A stretch of DNA of 64,000 bases. It comes from Cupriavidus sp. AU9028 (lineage in GTDB: Bacteria > Pseudomonadota > Gammaproteobacteria > Burkholderiales > Burkholderiaceae). The stretch's first letter is position 1. Each line of letters opens with the position of its first letter. The position numbers and the translations under genes were made by a program. The stretch spans positions 124,001-188,000 of the forward strand of contig NZ_JAIMCG010000003.1 of assembly GCF_019795295.1 (NCBI RefSeq). Reading direction: 5' to 3'. This document shows, in pieces, positions 19,134 through 27,301 of this stretch. The notes under the pieces are model-generated. The model was given only the letters and a program-made list of their open reading frames with translations, had not been told where the DNA came from and ran no database searches.

Positions 19134-20366
19134 ATGGCCGGCATGCCGATGCGCCTGTGCGCCCTTGGTGGAACGCTGCGGCGGCTGAGCGGCCGCGCCA
19201 TGGCCGCCGCCCTGCTGGCCACCTGCTGCGCGAGCGCCACCGCGGCGACCTGCAGCTGGCCCGATTGGGACGCCTTTCGCCGCGACACCATCAGCACCGA
19301 CGGCCGCGTGGTGGACAACAGCACGCCACAGCAAGTCACCGTGTCGGAGGGCCAGGCCTACGGCCTGTTCTTTGCGCTGGTCGCCAACGACCGGCCGACC
19401 TTCGAGCGGCTGCTGACCTGGACGGAGAACAACCTGGCGCGCGGCGACCTCGCCTCGCATCTGCCGGCATGGATCTGGGGACGCCAGGACGCCGCCGGGC
19501 ATCCCGATCGCTGGGGCGTGATCGACAGCAACCCGGCGTCCGACGCCGACCTGTGGATCGCCTATACCCTGCTCGAAGCGGGCCGGCTCTGGAACGAACG
19601 CCGCTTCACCGCGCTGGGCACCGTGCTGGCCCGGCGCATTGCCAGCGAAGAAACCGCGATGCTGCCCGGCCTTGGCCGCACCGTGCTGCCAGGACCGGTA
19701 GGCTTTCATCCGCAGCCCAACGTGTGGCGGCTCAATCCCAGCTATGTGCCGATGCAGGTGATGCGGCGCCTGGCCGTGCTGCTGCCGAACGACGCGCAGT
19801 GGGCCGAGATGGTGCGCACCTCGGCGCGGATGACGCTCGATACCGCGCCGCACGGATTCTCGCCGGACTGGGTCGAGTACCACGCGCCGGCGGCCGGCAA
19901 TGCCGGCGGCAAGGCTCCCGCCGCCACCGGCTTCCGTCCGGACCAGCAGACCAGCGCCGAGAGCGCCTACAACGCGATCCGGGTCTATCTGTGGGCCGGC
20001 ACGCTGTCGCCGCGCGATCCGCTGCACGGCGATCTGCTGCGCACCTTCACGCCGATGGCCGACTATACGGTGCGCCATGGCCATCCACCGGAGCGTGTCG
20101 ACACGCGCACCGGTGCGCCGGGCCCGAACGCCGGCAACGGCGGCTTCTCCGCCGCGGTCGCCCCCCTGCTCGCCGCACTCGGCCGCCAGGACGCCGCCGC
20201 GGCGCAGGTGCAGCGCGTGCGCAGCCTTGCCGCGCGCGATCCGCTGGGCTACTACAGCCAGGTGCTGGCGCTGTTCGGCCTCGGCTACATGGACGGGCTG
20301 TATCGCTACGACGCTGACGGCGCGCTGATGCCCGCCTGGACCACGCAATGCCCGGCAAGCCGTTGA
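19134..20366 (+). CDS. bcsZ: Periplasmic endo-beta-1,4-glucanase (GH8)
   Basis: A 410-residue exported glycoside hydrolase family 8 enzyme that trims cellulose in the periplasm. The signal peptide is MAAALLATCCASATAATC, around residue 22-40. Mature features include CSWPDWDAFRRDTISTDGRVVDNST, SEGQAYGLFFALVANDRP with the catalytic-acid Glu, and DADLWIAYTLLEAGRLW with the conserved catalytic Asp. The C-terminal NAGNGGFSAAVAPLLAAL is also typical. ATG at 19134 follows the bcsB stop at once; ATG at 19143 is an alternative. The gene overlaps bcsC by 19 bp. Confidence 0.93.
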   Translation: MAGMPMRLCALGGTLRRLSGRAMAAALLATCCASATAATCSWPDWDAFRRDTISTDGRVVDNSTPQQVTVSEGQAYGLFFALVANDRPTFERLLTWTENNLARGDLASHLPAWIWGRQDAAGHPDRWGVIDSNPASDADLWIAYTLLEAGRLWNERRFTALGTVLARRIASEETAMLPGLGRTVLPGPVGFHPQPNVWRLNPSYVPMQVMRRLAVLLPNDAQWAEMVRTSARMTLDTAPHGFSPDWVEYHAPAAGNAGGKAPAATGFRPDQQTSAESAYNAIRVYLWAGTLSPRDPLHGDLLRTFTPMADYTVRHGHPPERVDTRTGAPGPNAGNGGFSAAVAPLLAALGRQDAAAAQVQRVRSLAARDPLGYYSQVLALFGLGYMDGLYRYDADGALMPAWTTQCPASR

Positions 20367-23300
20367 CACCTCGGGCCGGGCTGGCGCCCGCCGTCGGCCT
20401 GCTGCTGGCCGGGTCGCTGAACAGCGGCGTCGCGCAGGCGCAATCCGTTGCCGCGCCGGGTCCGGCCCAGCCGGGACGCACCGCTGGCTCCGCCGCCACT
20501 GCATCGGCGCCGCCGTCGCCACAGATGTCGCAGCTGCTGTCGTCGGCGCGCATGTGGGAAGCGAAGAACCGCCAGGACATGGCTCGCACGCAGCTGGACA
20601 AGATCCTGACGCTGCAGCCCGACCAGCCCGATGCGCTGCTGCTGCTCGCGCAAATCGAACTGCGCTCGAACCGGCCGGCGGAGGCCGAGAAGCTGCTGCA
20701 GCGCCTGCGCCGGGCGCATCCGGGCCATGCCGCCACGCGCGAGCTGGAGGACGCCTATCGGCTCGCCACGCGCGACAAGCGCGAACTGGCCGAGATCCGT
20801 CTGCTGTCGCGCGCCGGCAAGTCCGACGAGGCGGTGGCGCGCCTGCGCCAGCTGTTTCCCCACGGCGCCCCGTCCGGGGACATGGCGTCCGACTACTACC
20901 GCATGCTCTCGGACACCGCGCAGGGCCGCGCGCAGGCAATCGCGGAACTGCGCGCCCGCACGCGCCGCGACCCGAGCGACCTGCGCCTGGCGATGGCGCT
21001 GGCGAGCCTGCTCACCGACCGTTCGGCCACGCGCCAGGAGGGTCTGGAGATTCTGCGGGACATCGCGCGCCGCCCCGACGGCGACCGCCAGGGCGCGCTC
21101 GACCTGTGGCGCCGCACGCTCTACAGCGTCAGCACCGATCCCGATTACTACGTCTGGTTCGAACGTTACCTGCGTGAAGCGCCCGACGATCAGGTCGCCC
21201 GCGACACCATGGCCGATCTTGCCAAAGTGGTCGAGGCGCGCCGCCGGCTGCTGGCCGACCCGGACTACCAGGCGCAGCAGCGGGGGCTGCGTGCGCTGGA
21301 GCGCGGCCGGCTCGATGAGGCGGAAGCCGCGTTGCAGCAGGCGCTGCGCTCGCGCGACAGCGATGCCGAGGCGGTCGGCGGACTGGGACTGGTGCGGCTG
21401 CGGCAAGGCCGCCACGACGAGGCCCGCGAGCTGTTCGCCCGCGCGCTGAAGCTCGACCCCGAGGGCCGGAACCGCTGGAGCAGCCTGCTCGACACCGCGG
21501 CGTTCTGGGGATCGATCGCCGCGGCCCGCCGCGCCAACGAACAGGGCAAGCCGGACGAAGCGGAACGCCTGGCCCGCGAGGCATTGCGCCGCCAGCCGGA
21601 CAACGGCGACGCGCAGCGCATCCTCGCCGACGCGCTGATCGCCCGCGGCCAGCGCGCGCAAGCCGAAGCCCTGCTGCGCAAGCGGCAGGCGCTGCAGCCG
21701 CCCGACATCGATGCGGTACGTACGCTGGCACAGCTGCTGCGCGATAGCGGCCGCAGCGGCGAGATCGAAGCCCTGCTCGCCGACACCGAAGCGCGGCTAG
21801 CGCGGGCGCCCTCCCCCTCCTCCACCCGGGACGAGGACGTCCGCACGCTGCGCGTCTTGCGCGCCGACCTGCTGTCGCTGCAGGCCGACCAGCTGCTGTC
21901 GCAGCGGCTGCTGAGCCCCGCGCTGGCGCGGCTCGAGGAAGCCGTGCGGCTCGCCCCGGACGCTGCCTGGACCCGCTATTCCCTGGCCCGCGTCTATCGC
22001 GACCTCGGCTTGCCGGCGATGGGCCGCACCGTGATGGAGGAAGGCCTGCACCGGGCACCCGCCGCGGAAATGCGCTATGCCGCGGCGCTCTATCTGAACG
22101 CCATCGACGATCCCGACAGCGCGGCTGCCGTGCTCGCGCAAATTCCGGGCGCCGAGCAGACCGAGGGCATGCGGCAGCTGGCTGGCAACCTGCGCGCGCA
22201 GCAGCGCGTGCGCGAGGCGCGCCTGGCGCTGGCTGCCGGCCACAGGCAGCAGGCGCGCGCATTGCTGGACGAGGCGGCCCGCGATGCCATGGACGATCCG
22301 CAGATGCTGGCGACGGTCGGCCGCGAGTGGATCGCGCTGGGCGAGCCCGCGCGCGGCCTGCGCCTGGTCGACGACTGGCTCGCCACCCATCCGGACGATC
22401 CGGCCATCGGCGTGCGCCTGCGCTATGGCGAACTGCTGGCGGCGGCCGACCGCGACGAGGCGCTGCGCGACTGGCTCGCCGATATCGGCGAGCACGGCAC
22501 GCTGACCCCGGAGCAGCGCGAGACGTTGAACGACCAGACCCTGCGGCTTGCGCTGCGCGACAGCGACCGCCTGATCGCGCGCGACGACTTCGCGGGCGCG
22601 GCGCGCGTGCTGGCCGCCGTTCCCGCCCCGCTGCGCGAAGACCGGCGCTGGGGCCTGGCGCAGGCCGAACTGCGCGAGGCGCAGGGCGACGATGCCGGCG
22701 CCGCCGAGGCGGCGCGGGCGCTGCTGGCGCGCGAGCCGCGCAACGCCGATGCGCGCCTGCTGCTGGCGCGGCTGGACGAGCGCGCCGGGCGCGACGACGA
22801 GGCGTTGGCCAAGGTGCGGGAAGTCCTCGGCGACACGCCCGCCGACGATATCAATACACGGCTGTCGGCCGCGCGCCGACTCACCTCGCTGCAGCAAGCT
22901 GACGAGGCGCAGCAGGTAGTCACCCAGCTGCAGCAGCAGTACCCGGGCCGTTCGGACCTGACCCTGCAACAGGGCCGCATCGCGCAATCGCGCGGCCAAT
23001 TCGAGCATGCGGCGGCGCTGTACCGGCGTGCGCTGGACGAGGAGCGGCGCGAAGGCGTCGTTGCGGCGCCGGTGGACGTCGCACAGGCGGGCACGGCGGA
23101 GCCGCAGGTGCTGTCGCCGGGCAGCGTCGGCTTCGGCCCCGCTGGAAGCAGCATGGGCTCCGGCGCAAGCGGCACGACGGGCTGGTTCGGCAATACCGGC
23201 ATGGCGGACCCATCCGGTCCCAGCCGGGACGCCGCGCAAGCGGACGACATCGCCATGCAGGGAACGCCGGCGCAACGCGCCCTGCTCGATCTGGAATCGC

Positions 23301-24433
23301 GCCGGCAGGGCCAGGTTGCGACGGCCTTTCTCTACTCGAACAAGTCCGGCGACAGCGGCGTATCGAGACTTGGCTCGACCGAGATCCCTTTGCTGGTGCG
23401 CATTCCGCATCGATACACCGGTCACGTCTTCTTCCACGCCGACACCGTCAGGCTGGACGCCGGCACGCTGGCGAACGACAGCGAAGACGCCGGCGAGTTC
23501 GGCCAGATCGCCGGCCGTCCCGGCCAGCCCTGGTCCTCGCGCGGCCAGCAGGACACCGGCATGGCGCTCGCGGCAGGCTATGCCTTCGACGGCGCCACCG
23601 AGAGCTGGCGCGCGGACGTCGGCACCACGCCGCTGGGCTTCACCGAGCAGAACCTGGTCGGCGGCTTTCGCTATCGGGCGCAATTGCGCCGTGCCTCGGC
23701 CACGGTCGATGTATCGCGGCGCCCCGTCACCAGCAGCCTGATCTCCTACGCCGGCGCGGTGGATCCGGCCAGCGGCGAGCAATGGGGCGGCGTGCTGCGC
23801 AATGGCGTGCGCGTCGGCTATTCGCACGACGTGGGTCGCGGCAGCGTCTTCGCCACCGTCGGCGCGGGCCTGCTGACAGGCCACAATGTGATGCGCAACC
23901 GCGAAGTCACCGTGCGGGCCGGCATGGACTGGCCGCTGCTGTCGCGTCGCGACCAGCGCGTCATCACCGGCCTCGTGCTGAACTACTGGCGCTACAGCGA
24001 GAACCTGCGCTACTACACCTTCGGCCATGGCGGCTACTACAGCCCGCAGCGTTACCTGTCGGTGTCGGTGCCAGTGCAGTGGTCCGGCCGGCGCGGTGGC
24101 TGGTCATGGCGGCTGGAAGGATCGGCGGGCTTGTCCAATACCGACGAGAAGGCAATGGACCTGTATCCCACCCGGCCGGACCTGCAGGCGGCCGCCGGCG
24201 GCGCCGCTGCGCGCTATACCGGCGGCTCCGGCGGAGGCTTCAGCTATACCGCCGCGGCAGCCGTGGAGTATCGCCTCACGCCACAGTGGATCGCCGGCCT
24301 GGTGCTGCAGATCGACCGCTCGCGCGACTACGCGCCCAACCGTGCGTTCGCCTACCTGCGCTATTTCTTCGACCGCCAACGCGGGCCGGTGTCGTTCCCG
24401 CCGGACCCGGTACAACCGTATTCGTCTTACTGA
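20348..24433 (+). CDS. bcsC: Cellulose export outer-membrane protein BcsC
   Basis: A 1361-residue protein that carries cellulose across the outer membrane. A signal peptide spans about residues 1-31 (VGLLLAGSLNSGVAQAQ). A long TPR superhelix follows (about residues 55-905), with many Ala-rich pairs such as RGLRALERGRLDEAEAALQQAL and GGLGLVRLRQGRHDEARELFARAL. Residues from about 977 (LLDLESRRQGQVATAF) form the BCSC_C beta-barrel, ending with the motif RYFFDRQRGPVSF. The size is slightly above E. coli BcsC (about 1157). The start overlaps bcsZ by 19 bp. Confidence 0.95.
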   Translation: MPGKPLTPRAGLAPAVGLLLAGSLNSGVAQAQSVAAPGPAQPGRTAGSAATASAPPSPQMSQLLSSARMWEAKNRQDMARTQLDKILTLQPDQPDALLLLAQIELRSNRPAEAEKLLQRLRRAHPGHAATRELEDAYRLATRDKRELAEIRLLSRAGKSDEAVARLRQLFPHGAPSGDMASDYYRMLSDTAQGRAQAIAELRARTRRDPSDLRLAMALASLLTDRSATRQEGLEILRDIARRPDGDRQGALDLWRRTLYSVSTDPDYYVWFERYLREAPDDQVARDTMADLAKVVEARRRLLADPDYQAQQRGLRALERGRLDEAEAALQQALRSRDSDAEAVGGLGLVRLRQGRHDEARELFARALKLDPEGRNRWSSLLDTAAFWGSIAAARRANEQGKPDEAERLAREALRRQPDNGDAQRILADALIARGQRAQAEALLRKRQALQPPDIDAVRTLAQLLRDSGRSGEIEALLADTEARLARAPSPSSTRDEDVRTLRVLRADLLSLQADQLLSQRLLSPALARLEEAVRLAPDAAWTRYSLARVYRDLGLPAMGRTVMEEGLHRAPAAEMRYAAALYLNAIDDPDSAAAVLAQIPGAEQTEGMRQLAGNLRAQQRVREARLALAAGHRQQARALLDEAARDAMDDPQMLATVGREWIALGEPARGLRLVDDWLATHPDDPAIGVRLRYGELLAAADRDEALRDWLADIGEHGTLTPEQRETLNDQTLRLALRDSDRLIARDDFAGAARVLAAVPAPLREDRRWGLAQAELREAQGDDAGAAEAARALLAREPRNADARLLLARLDERAGRDDEALAKVREVLGDTPADDINTRLSAARRLTSLQQADEAQQVVTQLQQQYPGRSDLTLQQGRIAQSRGQFEHAAALYRRALDEERREGVVAAPVDVAQAGTAEPQVLSPGSVGFGPAGSSMGSGASGTTGWFGNTGMADPSGPSRDAAQADDIAMQGTPAQRALLDLESRRQGQVATAFLYSNKSGDSGVSRLGSTEIPLLVRIPHRYTGHVFFHADTVRLDAGTLANDSEDAGEFGQIAGRPGQPWSSRGQQDTGMALAAGYAFDGATESWRADVGTTPLGFTEQNLVGGFRYRAQLRRASATVDVSRRPVTSSLISYAGAVDPASGEQWGGVLRNGVRVGYSHDVGRGSVFATVGAGLLTGHNVMRNREVTVRAGMDWPLLSRRDQRVITGLVLNYWRYSENLRYYTFGHGGYYSPQRYLSVSVPVQWSGRRGGWSWRLEGSAGLSNTDEKAMDLYPTRPDLQAAAGGAAARYTGGSGGGFSYTAAAAVEYRLTPQWIAGLVLQIDRSRDYAPNRAFAYLRYFFDRQRGPVSFPPDPVQPYSSY

Positions 24434-24442
24434 TCCGGCACG

Positions 24443-26284
24443 ATGCAATCCGCGCCCAGTTCCAACCGTCCCGTCGCTGCCGCCGCGCAGCTCCCGGCGT
24501 CCGCGCGTCCGTCGCTGATGGCGCGCCTGCAGGCGCGCACGGCGCTTGCCATCGATGGCCTGCCCGACGCACTGGCACGCCTGGCGCCGGCGCACGCGCA
24601 TGTGGTCTATGCCGAGCCGTCCCCCGCGCGCGAGGCGCTGTTCTGGCAGACGGCAGCGGCTGGCCTGCGCAACGCGGCGACGGTCCTGGCCACGCGCGAG
24701 CCCGAGGCCATCGCATCCGCGCTGCGCGAACATGGGCTCGATCTGGACGTGCACGGCGCCATTCATCATCGCGCCAACCTGTGCCGGCTGCAACCGCAGC
24801 CGGGCAAGCCGCCCTTCGATGTCTTCATCGAAGCGCTGCAGGCGCTGGCCGATCAGTGCGTCGCCCGCAACGGACTGCTGATGGTGGAGGGGGCCGAGGC
24901 GTTCTTCTCCTGGTACGACGGCGCCCGGCTGTCGCGCCAGGGCAGGCGGCTGGCCGAATGGTGCGCGCGCCAGCGCCTGTCGTTGCTGCTGGTGCTGACG
25001 CCGCCCGCCATCGACCCGACGCTGCCGCCGCCCGAGCTGGCGGGCTTTCATGCCCGCTTCGCGGGCGCGGTGCAGCTGTCGCAGGTGCAGGGCCAATACA
25101 CCTGGGAGGTCGCGTTCTGGCGCGACCGCGACGCGGTGCTGGCCAGCAGCGCACTGCCGCTGCGCTTCGCCGCCGACCGCCACCGCCTGCTCGCCAGCAG
25201 CGATACCTTCGCCGACGACGCGGCGCAATCGGGACTGCTGGCGCCAGACGAGCAGCGCGTAGTCGTGGCCCGCGAAGCCGTGTCCCACGAGCGCTGGATA
25301 CCGCAGGGGTGGGAACTGGTCGACAGCAACGAGGCCGCGGTGGCGAGCGCGAGCAAGGCGGTGGCCGCCACCGTGGTGTTCCACTACGCCGGCAACCGCG
25401 AGTTCGAGATGCTGGCCGAGCAGATCCACCGGCTGCGGCGCACCTGCGGCAGCGCGTTGAAGATCGTCGTACGCGAGGACCAGGAAGCGATGCGCCAGCA
25501 CTATGAGCTGCTGCTGCTCAATCTGGGCGCCAATCTGGTGATTGCGCGCCAGACCCCGTTCGCGCGCATGCAGGCCATGCTCGACAACGTGCAGGGACAG
25601 GTCTTCTCGCGCCCGCTGCCCACCGACTACCGCACCGCGCTGTCGGCGGTGCTGACCGGCTCGGCGAGCGGCTATGTCACGCCCAACGCCTTCATCGATA
25701 CGGTCCGCGGCGCCGTCGAACAGGGACGCACCATTCGGCTGCCGCATGTGCTGCTGCGCCTGCCGCTGCTGCCCGAGGTCGCCCATGTCGATGCACTGCG
25801 CGCCTGCCGCATGAATCGGGCCGGCGACATCTGCAGCGCGGGCGGAGACAGCATCTATGTCTTCTTCTTCGCCTGCCGCCTGACCGATGTGGATGCGGTA
25901 TGCCAGCGGGTATTCCGCCGCCCGCTCGATACGCTGTTCGCCGGCGAGCTGCGTTGCGGCGATCCTTCCAGCATTCTGGACGCCCTGCAGGCCTTTGAAG
26001 CCGAGTCGTCGCAGCGGCCGCTGCCCGACTACAGCAGCTGGCTGCAACGGCCCGCCGAGCCGGAGCCGGCAGACAGCGGCCTCAGCAGCGCGCGACTGAG
26101 CGCGGCCACCGCCGGCATCGCCGACCCGGTGGACCCGCTGCAACGCGGGGAGCCCGCCGAGGCCGGCGCGCGCGAGGCGCGGTTCCCGGCGCCAGCCCTG
26201 GCGGCGCTGCGCGAAGCCCGGCAACGGCCCGCTGCGCCGCGTCGCGCGCCAGCGCCGCAGGCGATCCCCGTCAAAAGGAACTGA
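24443..26284 (+). CDS. bcsE: Cellulose biosynthesis c-di-GMP-binding protein BcsE
   Basis: A 613-residue cytoplasmic protein with the layout of BcsE: a degenerate RecA-like N-terminal part (LLMVEGAEAFFSWYDGARLSRQGRRL), a receiver-like middle and a C-terminal GIL domain. The GIL domain binds c-di-GMP through an RxGD I-site, seen here as R459-A-G-D462 in CRMNRAGDICSAGGDSIYVFF. BcsE supports maximal cellulose synthesis in type II operons and recruits BcsF to the complex. The last 90 residues are Pro/Ala-rich and disordered. bcsF begins 4 bp after its stop. Confidence 0.9.
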   Translation: MQSAPSSNRPVAAAAQLPASARPSLMARLQARTALAIDGLPDALARLAPAHAHVVYAEPSPAREALFWQTAAAGLRNAATVLATREPEAIASALREHGLDLDVHGAIHHRANLCRLQPQPGKPPFDVFIEALQALADQCVARNGLLMVEGAEAFFSWYDGARLSRQGRRLAEWCARQRLSLLLVLTPPAIDPTLPPPELAGFHARFAGAVQLSQVQGQYTWEVAFWRDRDAVLASSALPLRFAADRHRLLASSDTFADDAAQSGLLAPDEQRVVVAREAVSHERWIPQGWELVDSNEAAVASASKAVAATVVFHYAGNREFEMLAEQIHRLRRTCGSALKIVVREDQEAMRQHYELLLLNLGANLVIARQTPFARMQAMLDNVQGQVFSRPLPTDYRTALSAVLTGSASGYVTPNAFIDTVRGAVEQGRTIRLPHVLLRLPLLPEVAHVDALRACRMNRAGDICSAGGDSIYVFFFACRLTDVDAVCQRVFRRPLDTLFAGELRCGDPSSILDALQAFEAESSQRPLPDYSSWLQRPAEPEPADSGLSSARLSAATAGIADPVDPLQRGEPAEAGAREARFPAPALAALREARQRPAAPRRAPAPQAIPVKRN

Positions 26285-26288
26285 TGCC

Positions 26289-26492
26289 ATGCGGATCTTC
26301 CTCGGCTATTTCATCTGGGGGCTGATCCTGGCCGCACCATTGGCCTGGATCGTCTGGAAGCTGGACCTGCTACGCGCGCTGCCGCGCTGGCTGCAGCCGC
26401 GCCAGCGCAGGAGCGTGCGCCTGCCGCCCCAGCTGGACGGCATCGTCATCCGCGGCAAGCGCTGGCAGCCAGGCAAGGACGAGCGCACATGA
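26289..26492 (+). CDS. bcsF: Cellulose biosynthesis membrane peptide BcsF
   Basis: A 67-residue single-pass inner-membrane protein with a hydrophobic segment at about residues 5-24 (LGYFIWGLILAAPLAWIVWK) followed by a basic cytoplasmic tail (LQPRQRRSVRLP). In characterised systems BcsF anchors BcsE at the membrane near BcsG. It sits between bcsE and bcsQ and overlaps bcsQ by 4 bp (ATGA). It was identified from length, topology and position rather than from strong sequence conservation. Confidence 0.85.
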   Translation: MRIFLGYFIWGLILAAPLAWIVWKLDLLRALPRWLQPRQRRSVRLPPQLDGIVIRGKRWQPGKDERT

Positions 26493-27301
26493 AGACCATC
26501 GCCATCGTTGCCCCGCTCGGCGGGGCGGGCCGTACCACCATGACCGCCGCGCTGTCATCGCTGCTGGCCGCGCGCGGGCATGCCGCGCTCGCCCTCGAAT
26601 GCGATCCGCGCAATCTGCTCGGCCTGCACTTCGGCATGGCGGAGCCCCCCGTCAGCGGGCTCGTTACCGCCATCCACGGCAACGCCGGCGGCGACTGGGC
26701 CAGGGCCGGCATGTGCAGCGACGACGGCGTGCTGTTCGTTCCCTGGGGCGATGGCATGTCGCTTGGAGCGGAGGGCGACAATGCGACGGTCCGCGAGCTG
26801 CTTGCCCGGCCGCAATGGCTGCACGAGCGCCTGGCGCAGGTGGACCTGCCCGAGGATGCCGTGGCGCTGATCGACACGCCCGCGTGGCCCGCGCCTCAGG
26901 TCACGCTCGCGCTTGCCGCGGCGGACCTCGCGCTGGTGCTGGTGCCGCCCGAGCCCGAAGCGTGCGCCACGCTGGCGCGCCTGCGCCAGGCGCTGCGTCT
27001 GGCCGATGTGCCGGCCGTGTTCGTCGCCACGCGGGTGCAGGCCGCGCGCCAGCTGCATGCGGATGTGCTCGCCCTGCTGCGCGCCACGCTGGGCGACGCG
27101 CTGCTCCCCTATCAGGTCCACCTCGACGTCGGCGTGCCGGAGGCGCTCGCCCGTGGCGAGAACTTCTGCAGCAGCACGCCGCACTCGCAGGCGGCGCACG
27201 ACATGCAGGGCATCGCCGCGTGGCTGTCGCGCTGGATCGCCGAGCGGGTCGTCGCGGAAACGGCGAGCCGCGCCGAGACACGCCGTGGAGCGCGGGCATG
27301 A
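26489..27301 (+). CDS. bcsQ: Cellulose biosynthesis ParA/MinD-like ATPase BcsQ (YhjQ)
   Basis: A 270-residue P-loop protein of the MinD/ParA group. The N terminus is MKTIAIVAPLGGAGRTTMTAA, followed by ALALECDPRNLLGLHFG. The deviant Walker A motif normally reads KGGxGKT; here both lysines are replaced (L-GG-AG-R-T-T). E. coli BcsQ also departs from the consensus there, so this may be family-typical. The switch I and II regions are less obvious (VALIDTPAWPAPQVTLAL). BcsQ acts with BcsR to assemble and position the cellulose synthase. The stop overlaps the bcsA start as ATGA. Confidence 0.9.
   Translation: MKTIAIVAPLGGAGRTTMTAALSSLLAARGHAALALECDPRNLLGLHFGMAEPPVSGLVTAIHGNAGGDWARAGMCSDDGVLFVPWGDGMSLGAEGDNATVRELLARPQWLHERLAQVDLPEDAVALIDTPAWPAPQVTLALAAADLALVLVPPEPEACATLARLRQALRLADVPAVFVATRVQAARQLHADVLALLRATLGDALLPYQVHLDVGVPEALARGENFCSSTPHSQAAHDMQGIAAWLSRWIAERVVAETASRAETRRGARA

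Noticed and set aside
21797-24028. 743-residue minus-strand ORF
   Set aside because: It is antisense to bcsC, which has clear TPR and beta-barrel signatures on the other strand.
24104-26290. 728-residue minus-strand ORF
   Set aside because: It is antisense to bcsC and bcsE. Long shadow frames are common at this GC content.
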